This document shows, one piece after another, positions 46,834-55,900 of a stretch of 64,000 nt of DNA. Source of the DNA: Bacteroidales bacterium (GTDB taxonomy: Bacteria; Bacteroidota; Bacteroidia; Bacteroidales; Tenuifilaceae). Location: NCBI GenBank assembly GCA_025361485.1, contig JANYLA010000028.1, forward strand, positions 1 through 64,000. Reading direction: 5' to 3'. The notes under the pieces are model-generated. The model made no database searches. It was not told the DNA's origin and saw only the letters and a program-made list of their open reading frames with translations. Made by a program: the position numbers and the translations under genes. Each line of letters opens with the position of its first letter. The stretch's first letter is position 1.

Positions 46834-49461
46834 ATGCACATGAGTATTGACCTTCGCACACTAATTCTAATTATCGGCATTCTTCATCTAATGCAGGTAT
46901 TGATTTTCCTCTATCAGTATAAGGTAAATAAATATCTTAAGGGGCCTGGCTGGTGGTTGGCCTGGAGCGCAATAGAATCGTTCGGATTTGTATTTATCCT
47001 TCTTCGGGGCATTACTACGCTTATTCCGCTAGTAATTCTTTTTCAAAACATAATAATTATATCAGGTACAGTATTTATTTACATTGGTATAATAAAGTTT
47101 TTTGATAAAGCGATAAACTGGAAATTTATTACGTCGTTTCTTGTTTCGTATATCGCCCTCCATCTTATCTTTATTTTTGTCAGCAACAACATTCACCTAA
47201 GAACCTTGGTTCTGGACGCATACCTATCGATAATCGCGTTTGTTACAGCCTTTACTCTTTACAAAAACAAAAACCAATCAATTTCTGCCACCGTAAACTT
47301 TAATACTGCAATATTTATAGCCCACGGTTGCATCTTTGCATACCGATCAGTAGCGATTGTCCTAGGAACTCATGTTGAGGATGTTTTCACACCGTCTGTT
47401 TTTAACCTAGTTCAATACTTTGATGCGCTAATTGTTGGACTTCTATGGACAATAGGTTTTATTATTATGCTGAACCAACGATTGAATGTAAAAATACTTG
47501 AAGCAAAAACCCATTTCGAACAGATTTTCAATACCAGTCCAGATGCTTCACTAATAACCCGTTTAGATAACGGTTTAATAGTCAGCTTCAACGACAATTT
47601 CTTAAAGATATTCGGTTATACCAAAGAGGATTTATCAGGAAAATCAACACTTGATATTAACTTTTGGAAAGATCCCAACAACCGTCCTGACGTTATTAAA
47701 ATGGTAAAAGAGAATGGGTGCGTCGAAAACTATGAAGCCACACTCCAGCGAAAAAACGGAGAATTGATCACTGGATTAGTATCTGCCAAAAGTATTGAAT
47801 TTGATAATATTCCCCATTTGATAAGTGTTACCCGCAATATCACCTCGCGCAAAGAAGAAGAAAAGAGGGACCAAAGAAATGCTGAAACGCTTACCTTTCT
47901 TGCCCAGTATACAAGTATAGATCATGGCAAAGATTTTTTCGCAAAACTTGCTCAACACTTAGCTTCGGCGCTAGATGCAAATTTTGTTTGTATCGACATT
48001 TTAGAGGGTGATGGGTTAAACGCTCGAACCTTGGCTGTTTGGAACGATGGTAATTTCGAGGATAATGTTGTGTACGCCTTGAAAGATACTCCTTGTGGCG
48101 ATGTTGTAGGTAAACAGGTGTGCTGTTTCCCGGCAAGCGTAACCAAATTTTTTCCACGCGACACCGTTCTGATTGATCTAAAAGCCGAAAGCTATGTAGG
48201 TGTTACATTATGGAGTCATACCGGCGCACCAATTGGACTGATTGCAGTAATTAAGAAAATACCGCTAAGTAATCAAAAAGAAGCTGAAGACCTTCTTAAA
48301 CTCGTTTCAATTCGTGCTTCGGCAGAGCTTGAACGAATGAAAATCGAAGAAATAATAAAGGAGAGCGAAAAGCGATTTGCTCTTACCCTCGACGCTCTAA
48401 ATGATGGACTTTGGGATTGGAACATTCAAACTGGAGATGCTTTTTTTAGCCCTAACTACTATTCGCTTCTCGAATTTGAGTTTAAGGAGTTTAAAGCCAG
48501 CTACGAATCATGGCGACTCTTGGTTCATCCCGAAGAACTCGAAAGGGTTGAAAAGGAATTGCAGCAAAGCATTGAAAACGGAAAAGGTTTTAGTATTGAT
48601 CTCCGAATGAAAATGAAATCGGGTAGCTGGAAGTGGGTTTCAACCCGCGGAAAAGTTGTTGAACGAGCTACCGATGGCAAAGCGTTGCGGATGGTTGGCA
48701 TCCTAAGCGATATTACCGAACGCAAGCGATCCGAAACTGAAATCAATATGAAAAACAAAGAGCTTGAAAGGTTAAGTATCGATAAGGATCGTTTTATGTC
48801 AATCCTTGCCCACGATCTCAAAAATCCATTTAACTCAATACTTGGCTTTTTAGAACTCCTAACAGAAAATATTCACACCTACGAGATTGCTAAAATTGAG
48901 AAACAGATAGGTATTATTAATAATTCTGCACAGCACTTTTACAATCTACTAGAAGATTTGTTGATGTGGGCACGGGCGCAATCGGGCAAAATTCCTTTCA
49001 AACCACAAGCATTGAATTTTTCGGAAATCTGCACCGATGTTGTTGAGAATTTAAGCTTAACGGCGATTAGTAAGAACATCACAATCCATCCTTTTAACGA
49101 TTCGAAAACAAACGTTTTTGCCGACGCCGATATGCTAAAAACGATTCTGCGAAACCTAATCTCGAATGCAATAAAGTTCAGCAATAGCGCTGGAGTAGTT
49201 GATGTTTATACCGAGCAAGGAGATTCAAGCCTAACCATTTCGGTTAAGGATAACGGAATTGGAATGTCCCCTGAAATTCTTAATAAACTTTTTGATGTTT
49301 CGCAACCACACACCACCAAAGGAACTGCAAACGAAAGCGGTACAGGTTTAGGGTTATTGATTTGTAAAGAATTTGTGGAAAAACATGATGGTAAAATTTG
49401 GGCCGAAAGCAAAGAGGGAAAAGGAACAACGTTTTATTTCACCTTGCCAATAAGACAATGA
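46834..49461 (+). CDS. Membrane-bound PAS-GAF-PAS histidine kinase
   Basis: An 875-residue kinase. Residues 1-215 contain about seven membrane helices, an N-terminal sensor unit like MASE-type domains. Then PAS (about 222-340), GAF (about 350-500, with Cys pairs PCGDVV and QVCCFP), PAS (about 510-632) and the kinase core with H660 in SILAHDLKNP. N-box RNLISNAIKF, G-boxes DNGIGM and GTGLGL are intact. The core is strikingly like that of the preceding gene, so both probably arose by duplication. The gene starts 40 nt after its neighbour, so one transcript is likely. A second ATG two codons in is an alternative start. Confidence 0.88.
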   Translation: MHMSIDLRTLILIIGILHLMQVLIFLYQYKVNKYLKGPGWWLAWSAIESFGFVFILLRGITTLIPLVILFQNIIIISGTVFIYIGIIKFFDKAINWKFITSFLVSYIALHLIFIFVSNNIHLRTLVLDAYLSIIAFVTAFTLYKNKNQSISATVNFNTAIFIAHGCIFAYRSVAIVLGTHVEDVFTPSVFNLVQYFDALIVGLLWTIGFIIMLNQRLNVKILEAKTHFEQIFNTSPDASLITRLDNGLIVSFNDNFLKIFGYTKEDLSGKSTLDINFWKDPNNRPDVIKMVKENGCVENYEATLQRKNGELITGLVSAKSIEFDNIPHLISVTRNITSRKEEEKRDQRNAETLTFLAQYTSIDHGKDFFAKLAQHLASALDANFVCIDILEGDGLNARTLAVWNDGNFEDNVVYALKDTPCGDVVGKQVCCFPASVTKFFPRDTVLIDLKAESYVGVTLWSHTGAPIGLIAVIKKIPLSNQKEAEDLLKLVSIRASAELERMKIEEIIKESEKRFALTLDALNDGLWDWNIQTGDAFFSPNYYSLLEFEFKEFKASYESWRLLVHPEELERVEKELQQSIENGKGFSIDLRMKMKSGSWKWVSTRGKVVERATDGKALRMVGILSDITERKRSETEINMKNKELERLSIDKDRFMSILAHDLKNPFNSILGFLELLTENIHTYEIAKIEKQIGIINNSAQHFYNLLEDLLMWARAQSGKIPFKPQALNFSEICTDVVENLSLTAISKNITIHPFNDSKTNVFADADMLKTILRNLISNAIKFSNSAGVVDVYTEQGDSSLTISVKDNGIGMSPEILNKLFDVSQPHTTKGTANESGTGLGLLICKEFVEKHDGKIWAESKEGKGTTFYFTLPIRQ

Positions 49462-49487
49462 GGGAATTTGATTACAAAACCTCCCAA

Positions 49488-49507
49488 CCCTCCTTAAACA
49501 AGGAGGG
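49488..49507 (+). terminator. GC-rich hairpin after the second kinase gene
   Basis: CCCTCCTT-aaac-AAGGAGGG forms a perfect 8-bp stem 27 nt past the stop, without a clear T-run. A related inverted pair (agcccctttttt, aaggggtttggg) lies at about 49578-49605. It may be a terminator or a small dispersed repeat. Confidence 0.45.
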
Positions 49508-49624
49508 CTAACAGAGCATAGTAAATTGAAAGACTAAAAATAAAATGAAAGATCAATCGAGTTAATAGAAACTGTTTTAGCCCCTTTTTTAAGGGGTTTG
49601 GGTTAATTTTTTAAAATATTTATT

Positions 49625-51559
49625 ATGAACACTAAAGAAGTCGCATTACAAACAGATATAGCAAACGAGATTCAGTTTGTCGATATTTTTGTACTTGAAG
49701 ATATTCAACGCTTACAGGATTTATTCTCCGATGCAAATGGTGTTGCATCAATCATTACACAACCCGATGGTACGCCCATTACCAAACCGAGTAATTTTTG
49801 CAGGCTGTGTAGCCAAATTATCCGCAAAACCGATAAAGGGCTTAAAAATTGCTTTAAATCCGACGCATTACTCGGTCAGCATAATCCCTCGGGACCAATT
49901 GTACAACCTTGCCTTAGCGGTGGTTTATGGGATGCTGGTGCTATCATTACCATTGGCGGGCAACACATTGCCAACTGGTTAATTGGTCAGGTGCGAAATG
50001 AGGATCTGGATGAGAAGCGCATGCTAAAGTACGCCGATGAAATTGGTGCAAACCAAAAAGATTTTATGGATGCGCTAGCCGAAGTTCCGGTAATGTCTAA
50101 AGAGCAGTTTAATAAAGTGTCGAATATGCTGTTTGCTTTTGCTAATGAGCTATCTGAAAGAGCATACAAAAACTTGCTCCTAAAAACAGAAATAGCTGAG
50201 AGGGAGAAAGCCACAGAACAATTAAAGGTAAGCGAGGAGAAATACCGCAGCTTGGTCCAGTACTCAAGCGACCCAATATTTAGCTTTAACCCCGACGAAA
50301 CTTACCGATTTGTGAACGAAGCGTTTGCTACTCCTTTTGGAAAAACGCCAGAAGACATCATTGGTAAAAAACCACATTCTATTTTCTCGCATGATGAGGC
50401 TGAAAAGCGGCTTACGCTGGTTCGTCATGTATTTAAAACTGAGCAAAAGGGTGAAATTGATGTTAAAGTGACTACCCCAACAGGCGAGGTTCGGTACTAC
50501 CTAACAATTGCCGATCCGATTAAGAACGATCAGGGACAAATAATTTTCGTTTCGTGCGTTTCGAAAAATATTACCGAGCGGAAACTGGTGGAATTGGCTT
50601 TACGCGAGAGCGAGGAAAAATATCGTCAGATAGCTGAAAATATTTCGGATGTAGTGTGGACCTCAGACCTAAACCTAAATGTTACATATATAAGCCCTTC
50701 CGTTGAAAAATTATTAGGAATACCTGCTAATAAACAAATGAATACGCCTGTTGAAGAGAGAATTACACCCGATTCGCTAAAACGAATTAAAGCAATACAA
50801 CTTGAAGAGTTTGAGAAAGAAAAAGATCCGAATTGCGATAAGAATAGAACACGAATAATTGAAGCCGAGCACTACCGGGCTGATGGTTCAACGATATGGG
50901 TTGCAATGAACATCTCGTCTGTTCGAGACAGAAGCGGTAGCATAATTGGCTTTCAAGGTGTAAATAGAGACATTTCCGAGCGTAAAAAAATTGAGGAAAA
51001 AGTTCAAAAAATAGGTTCGCACTATAAAGCCTTAATTGAAAAAGCTCCCGATGGGGTTGTACTAATCAACGCTGAGGGACACTTTACGTTTGTTAGCCCA
51101 GCAGCAAGAAAAATATTCGGATATACCCTCACGGAAGAAATTTTGGTTCATCCCGATACAATTACTCATCCCGATGATTTGAATATGGTGCTATCGCACT
51201 TGGCAAGATTATTTGAAGATCCTGAGTACGTCCCAATGCTCCAATATCGGATTGCCGATAAGAATGGCAATTTGATATGGGTTGAAAGCATATTCAGCAA
51301 TTTACTTGCCGACCCAAGCGTTGAATCCATCGTAATTAATTTTCGCAATATCACCGAGCGCAAGCTGGCCGAGGAGGCATTAAAGAAGAAGACCAATCAT
51401 CTCGAAATATTAAATGGCCATTTTATTGACCGTGAGCTAAAAATGATCTCCCTCAAAAAAGAGATAAACGACCTACTGAATCAAGCGGGTAAGGAGGATA
51501 AATATGTAATTCATGGAAAAACTGAAAAATTTGACAATGAGATATTTAGACAATTTTAA
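49625..51559 (+). CDS. PocR-domain protein with three PAS domains and no kinase
   Basis: A 644-residue soluble sensor. Residues about 15-185 match the PocR ligand-binding domain: LQDLFSDANGVASIITQPDG, the CRLCSQIIR cysteines, then IVQPCLSGGLWDAGAIITIGG. Three PAS domains follow (about 205-320, 325-450, 458-575), each ending in an ITERK- or ISERK-like linker. There is no transmitter or other output domain; the last 45 residues form a charged helix (RELKMISLKKEINDLL). PocR domains sense small organic molecules such as 1,2-propanediol in the cob/pdu regulator. The same tail ends the REC-PAS protein at 59276-60265. Confidence 0.85.
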   Translation: MNTKEVALQTDIANEIQFVDIFVLEDIQRLQDLFSDANGVASIITQPDGTPITKPSNFCRLCSQIIRKTDKGLKNCFKSDALLGQHNPSGPIVQPCLSGGLWDAGAIITIGGQHIANWLIGQVRNEDLDEKRMLKYADEIGANQKDFMDALAEVPVMSKEQFNKVSNMLFAFANELSERAYKNLLLKTEIAEREKATEQLKVSEEKYRSLVQYSSDPIFSFNPDETYRFVNEAFATPFGKTPEDIIGKKPHSIFSHDEAEKRLTLVRHVFKTEQKGEIDVKVTTPTGEVRYYLTIADPIKNDQGQIIFVSCVSKNITERKLVELALRESEEKYRQIAENISDVVWTSDLNLNVTYISPSVEKLLGIPANKQMNTPVEERITPDSLKRIKAIQLEEFEKEKDPNCDKNRTRIIEAEHYRADGSTIWVAMNISSVRDRSGSIIGFQGVNRDISERKKIEEKVQKIGSHYKALIEKAPDGVVLINAEGHFTFVSPAARKIFGYTLTEEILVHPDTITHPDDLNMVLSHLARLFEDPEYVPMLQYRIADKNGNLIWVESIFSNLLADPSVESIVINFRNITERKLAEEALKKKTNHLEILNGHFIDRELKMISLKKEINDLLNQAGKEDKYVIHGKTEKFDNEIFRQF

Positions 51560-51568
51560 AATAAAACA

Positions 51569-52639
51569 ATGAAACAAACAGCAACCGAAACCCTTCTCCA
51601 AAAAGAAGAAGTTACAAATGAATTCCGCATAACCGGGATGAATTGTAACGGTTGCGAAACCATTATTGAAGAGGTCGTTGGTAAGCTCGAAGGAGTTGCT
51701 TACGTTAAAGCGGACTACATTAAATCCACGGTTAAAGTTACCTATAATACCAATAAAACCAACTTGGTACATATTCAAAAGGCTTGTTTTGCCGCTGGTT
51801 ATCCTTTTGAATTATCGCCGAGCAGCAAAAAACAAAAAGACTCAAAAATTGCCCTTTCAGTTCTTGCCTTAATCGGATTAGCAATAGCTATTATACTTGC
51901 CCGAAATATTGGACATCGGTTGATTTTACCCGAAGTAAATTCTAATACAAGTGCCGTAATGATATTTATGGTTGGTCTGCTTACCGGGTTGCATTGTATT
52001 GGAATGTGCGGCAGTTTCATTATAGGTTTTACTACAAAAGATGTTGAACAAAACCGATCTATAATCCGTTCACACGTTTTGTATGGAATTGGTAAAACAT
52101 TATCGTATGCAATGCTCGGTGCAATGTTTGGTTTTGCTGGATCGCTGTTTCGAATTACTCCGCTAGTAAGCGGTATTAGCTTAAGCTTAGCAGGAACTTT
52201 TTTAATCTTGTATGGGCTGAATATGCTTAACATCTTGTCCGTTTTAAAATATTTTCGAGTAAAGCAACCCAAATTTATTACACGGTTTACAGCTGAAAAA
52301 AAGAGACAAACGAATAGTCCTTTTTATATCGGATTCTTCTCCGGTTTTATAATTGGTTGCGGACCACTACAGGTAATGTATGTATTGGCAGCAGGCAATG
52401 GAAGTGCGATTGAAGGTGCTAAATTCTTAACCATTTTCGGGTTAGGCACATTACCGGCATTGTTTGGTTTTGGAGTTCTTGCTCGCTTGCTATCCAACAC
52501 TATGACCCGTCGTTTCATCCAAGCGTCAGGAATTATCCTAATCGTCTTAGGCTCGATAATGCTTAACAAAGGAATAGTGAAAACAAGTTCAATTGATAAT
52601 TCAAAAGTTATTCCCTCATGCTGTCATGGGGAGAAGTAA
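51569..52639 (+). CDS. Heavy-metal-associated (HMA) domain fused to a SafE/DsbD-like membrane transporter domain
   Basis: A 356-residue protein. Residues 17-82 are an HMA metal-binding domain with GMNCNGC (C26, C29), the Cu(I) site of copper chaperones. A membrane helix (about 92-112) is followed by a six-helix UreH_2/DsbD-2-type domain (about 128-350), with GLLTGLHCIGMCGSFI and GFFSGFIIGCGPLQ, each with a buried Cys. Proteins of this class sit beside copper P-type ATPases and cytochrome oxidase assembly genes in other bacteria and are thought to move copper or reducing power. The next gene is a copper ATPase fusion, which supports a copper role. The last residues HGEK follow a CC pair. Confidence 0.86.
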   Translation: MKQTATETLLQKEEVTNEFRITGMNCNGCETIIEEVVGKLEGVAYVKADYIKSTVKVTYNTNKTNLVHIQKACFAAGYPFELSPSSKKQKDSKIALSVLALIGLAIAIILARNIGHRLILPEVNSNTSAVMIFMVGLLTGLHCIGMCGSFIIGFTTKDVEQNRSIIRSHVLYGIGKTLSYAMLGAMFGFAGSLFRITPLVSGISLSLAGTFLILYGLNMLNILSVLKYFRVKQPKFITRFTAEKKRQTNSPFYIGFFSGFIIGCGPLQVMYVLAAGNGSAIEGAKFLTIFGLGTLPALFGFGVLARLLSNTMTRRFIQASGIILIVLGSIMLNKGIVKTSSIDNSKVIPSCCHGEK

Positions 52640-52657
52640 TTGTTTAAATTTTAAAAG

Positions 52658-52887
52658 TAAATTTATCACTAGTGTCCGATAAAATCTTTTTAGAGTTGCT
52701 AAAACCCTTAATTCTATTGCGTCCCTATCGGGACTTAAAAAACTAGGGGTTACTTTATATTCTACCAATATTGAGTCCATAACGGGACAGTCCCGTAGGG
52801 ACATAATGCTGGTAGATAAAGAGTTAGCTTTTTGCCACATGTCCCGTAGGGACATAATTATTTTTGTCGGACAGTAGTGTAAATTTA
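52658..52887. mobile_element. MITE-like element with imperfect terminal inverted repeats
   Basis: Left end 52658-52684 and right end 52862-52887 are inverted copies: both read TAAATTTA(tc)CACTA(s)TGTCCGA(y)AAAA in the same orientation when one is reversed. It is 230 bp long and has no open frame. It lies in the 347-bp gene-free stretch 52640-52986. It contains three short GTCCCgtaGGGAC palindromes, described separately. Confidence 0.65.
52721..52856. repeat. Nested short palindromes (REP-like) in the MITE
   Basis: GTCCCTATCGGGAC (near 52721) and two copies of TCCCGTAGGGACATAAT (near 52791 and 52842) occur here. A larger imperfect inverted repeat TCTACCA...GGGAC / GTCCC...TGGTAGA spans 52761-52816. 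The shape is that of REP/ERIC-like elements. Confidence 0.6.
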
Positions 52888-52986
52888 TGAGAACTCTTTT
52901 AACACACAATACCTATCGGCAGGCAAGGTCTTGAAAATGTACTAGAGCTAACTTAAAGATTTACATCCATAAATAAAGGTTGTACA

Positions 52987-55900
52987 ATGAGTAGTATCAA
53001 AATCACCACCATGCCCGTTACGGGTCTCTCGTGCAGCAATTGCGCAATGAGTATCGAAACGAATGTGCGCAAAATGAATGGCGTTTCTGAGGCCAACGTC
53101 GATTTCGCTAGCGAGAAGTTGAACGTATCCTTTGACCCATCACAGATTAGCGAGTTAGATATTATTGCTTTAGTTCGTAATGTTGGATATGGCGTAGCCA
53201 TTGGTAAACTAGAACTACCCATAACCGGTATGCAGGATAATACCGATGCGCTAACCTTGGAGAAAATCCTCATTAAACAGAATGGTGTGTTAAGCTGCAC
53301 CGTAAGCTATAGTACAGAACATGCCTCGCTGGAGTACATCCCTGGAGTGGTAAGCGTTGCCGAACTTGCAGGAGTAATCCGTAAAGCGGGATTTGATCTT
53401 GTTCAAGCCGCCGAAACCGAGGAGATTGATGACGTTGAAGCCAAAGTGCGAGCATCGGAACTCGACAAGCAAAAGCGCTTGCTCCTGCTCGGGCTTATTT
53501 TTACAGTTCCTTTGGTCATTTACAGCATGCTGCACGACTTTAAAATCGTTGGATTTGAATACGATCAGTTTGCAATGCTATTTGCCGCAACGGTTGTGCA
53601 GTTTATTGTGGGTTGGCATTTTTATATCGGAGCATTTAAAAGCCTTCGTTACGGCAGCGCAAATATGGATGTTCTCATCATGCTCGGTTCATCTGTGGCA
53701 TATTTTTCCAGTTTACTTGTCACCATAAAAATTATTGATAGCCCAAATGTTTACTACGAAACGGGAGCAGCAATTATCACCTTAATACGACTTGGCAAAT
53801 ATCTCGAAACGCGAGCCAAAGGCAAAACCTCCGATGCGCTGAAAGCCCTGATGAACTTAAAAGCCAAAACAGCTTTCGTGGTTCGGAATGGTGTCGAAAC
53901 AGAAATAAACGTTGAAGGGGTTGAAGTTGGCGATACCATTATAGTTCGTCCCGGCGGAAAAGTTCCCGTTGACGGTATTATCAGCGAAGGCCGATCGGCA
54001 TTTGAAGAATCGATGATTACTGGCGAATCGATGCCCGTTAGCAAAGGTCCCGGCGATATTGTTATCGGTGCAACGATAAACCGCGAAGGATTAATCAAAT
54101 TCGAAGCCACAAAAGTTGGCAAGAATACAACACTGTCGCAGATTGTAAAGCTTGTGCAGCAAGCACAGGGAAGCAAAGCGCCCATTCAAAAGCTGGCCGA
54201 TGAGGTGGGCAAATATTTTGTTCCGATAATCATCGGAATTGCCCTGTTCACATTTATAGGTTGGGTTTACGTAGCCCATATGGACTGGACTGGAGCGATG
54301 ATAAATGCCATTGCAGTAGTGGTTATTGCCTGTCCTTGCGCAATTGGCTTGGCTACACCAACTGCAATAATGGTGGGCACATCAAAAGGAGCTGAAAATG
54401 GTATCCTCTTCAAAAACAGCGAAACGCTTGAACGAGCAGGGAAGATTAATATCGTGGTGCTCGATAAAACGGGTACAATTACGCGAGGCGAGCCAGAAGT
54501 TACCGAAATCATTTCATTAGATAAAACCAACACGAAGGAAGAGGTTCTTCGCATGGCGGCCAGCGCCGAGCAAGGTTCGGAGCATCCTTTAGGTCGCGCG
54601 ATAATAAAGGCGGCACAAGAAAAGGGGTTAACCCTTAATGAGCCGAGCCAATTCCGAGCGCATAGCGGTTTTGGAATTCGGGCTATTGTGGAAGATCATA
54701 ATATCATTGTTGGAAATCCTCGGATGATGCAGAACGAGGGTATCAATATTGAACCAATTGAAGCAGACATTTTGAAACTGCAAGGCGAAGGTAAAACCGT
54801 TATGGTTTTGGCAAAAAGTAAAGCGAATAGTTCTGAAACTTCAAAATTAATTGGTCTAATAGCAGTTGCCGACACAGTAAAACATGGTGCCAAGGAGGCC
54901 ATAGCCGAATTGCGCCAGCTTGGGCTAGAGATTGTTATGATTACTGGCGACAACCAGAGTACCGCCAACGCTATTGCCAAAGAGGTTGGAATTACCCGAG
55001 TTATTGCCGAAGTTTTGCCCAGCGGTAAAGCCGATGCCATAAAACAGCTGCAAGCATCAAAATCATTGGGCAATTTTGCTCATCCAGTTGTTGCCATGGT
55101 TGGCGATGGCATAAACGATGCCCCTGCCCTAGCCCAAGCCGATGTTGGTATTGCCATTGGTACTGGAACCGATATAGCGATTGCCGCAGCAGGTATAACA
55201 TTAATTAGCGGTGAACTTTCAGGTGTAGGTAAAGCCATCTCTCTATCCCGAGGAACTTCACAAACCATTGTTCAGAATTTAATTTGGGCGCTATTCTACA
55301 ACGTTGCGCTAATTCCCATTGCCGCATACGGATTACTTAGCCCCATGTTTGCAGCGGGAGCCATGGCCTTCAGCTCAATTTTTGTGGTAACCAACAGCCT
55401 TCGTTTACGCGCTTATAAGGTACAAACTTTTACTCCAAAGAAAACAATCTTACGCCAATCGTTAGAACTTGTACCTCGCATTATCGCTCCTGCTGCTGCG
55501 CTTGCCATACTCGTTATTGTGCCAATGGTTTTTATGCCGGGTACCAATATGGAGATAAAAGGAGCAAATGCTGGCGAAATGACCCCGTTTGTTATGATGG
55601 TAATGGCTCTTTCGAATGCTATAATTGCTATCTCGTACGCATCTATTCCCGTTTTCCTAATTGTATTTGTTCGAAAGCGAAAAGACATGCCGTTTACATG
55701 GATTATTTTCCTGTTTGGCCTATTTATTTTGGCCTGCGGAACCACTCACATTATGCATGTAATCGGACTTTGGTGGCCAATTAACTGGGAGCAAGCAACG
55801 GTTGACGCCATCTGTGCATTTATCTCATTGGCAACAGCCATTGTGGTTTGGCCTTATCTGCCCGAATTATTAGCAATTCCAAGCCCTAGCCAGCTACGAC

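Noticed and set aside
55588-55890. MHYT or other copper-sensing membrane domain
   Set aside because: No MHYT motifs are seen. The spacing of Tyr, Ile-Pro, Cys-x3-His and the PxLLA segment fits the ethylene-binding domain much better.
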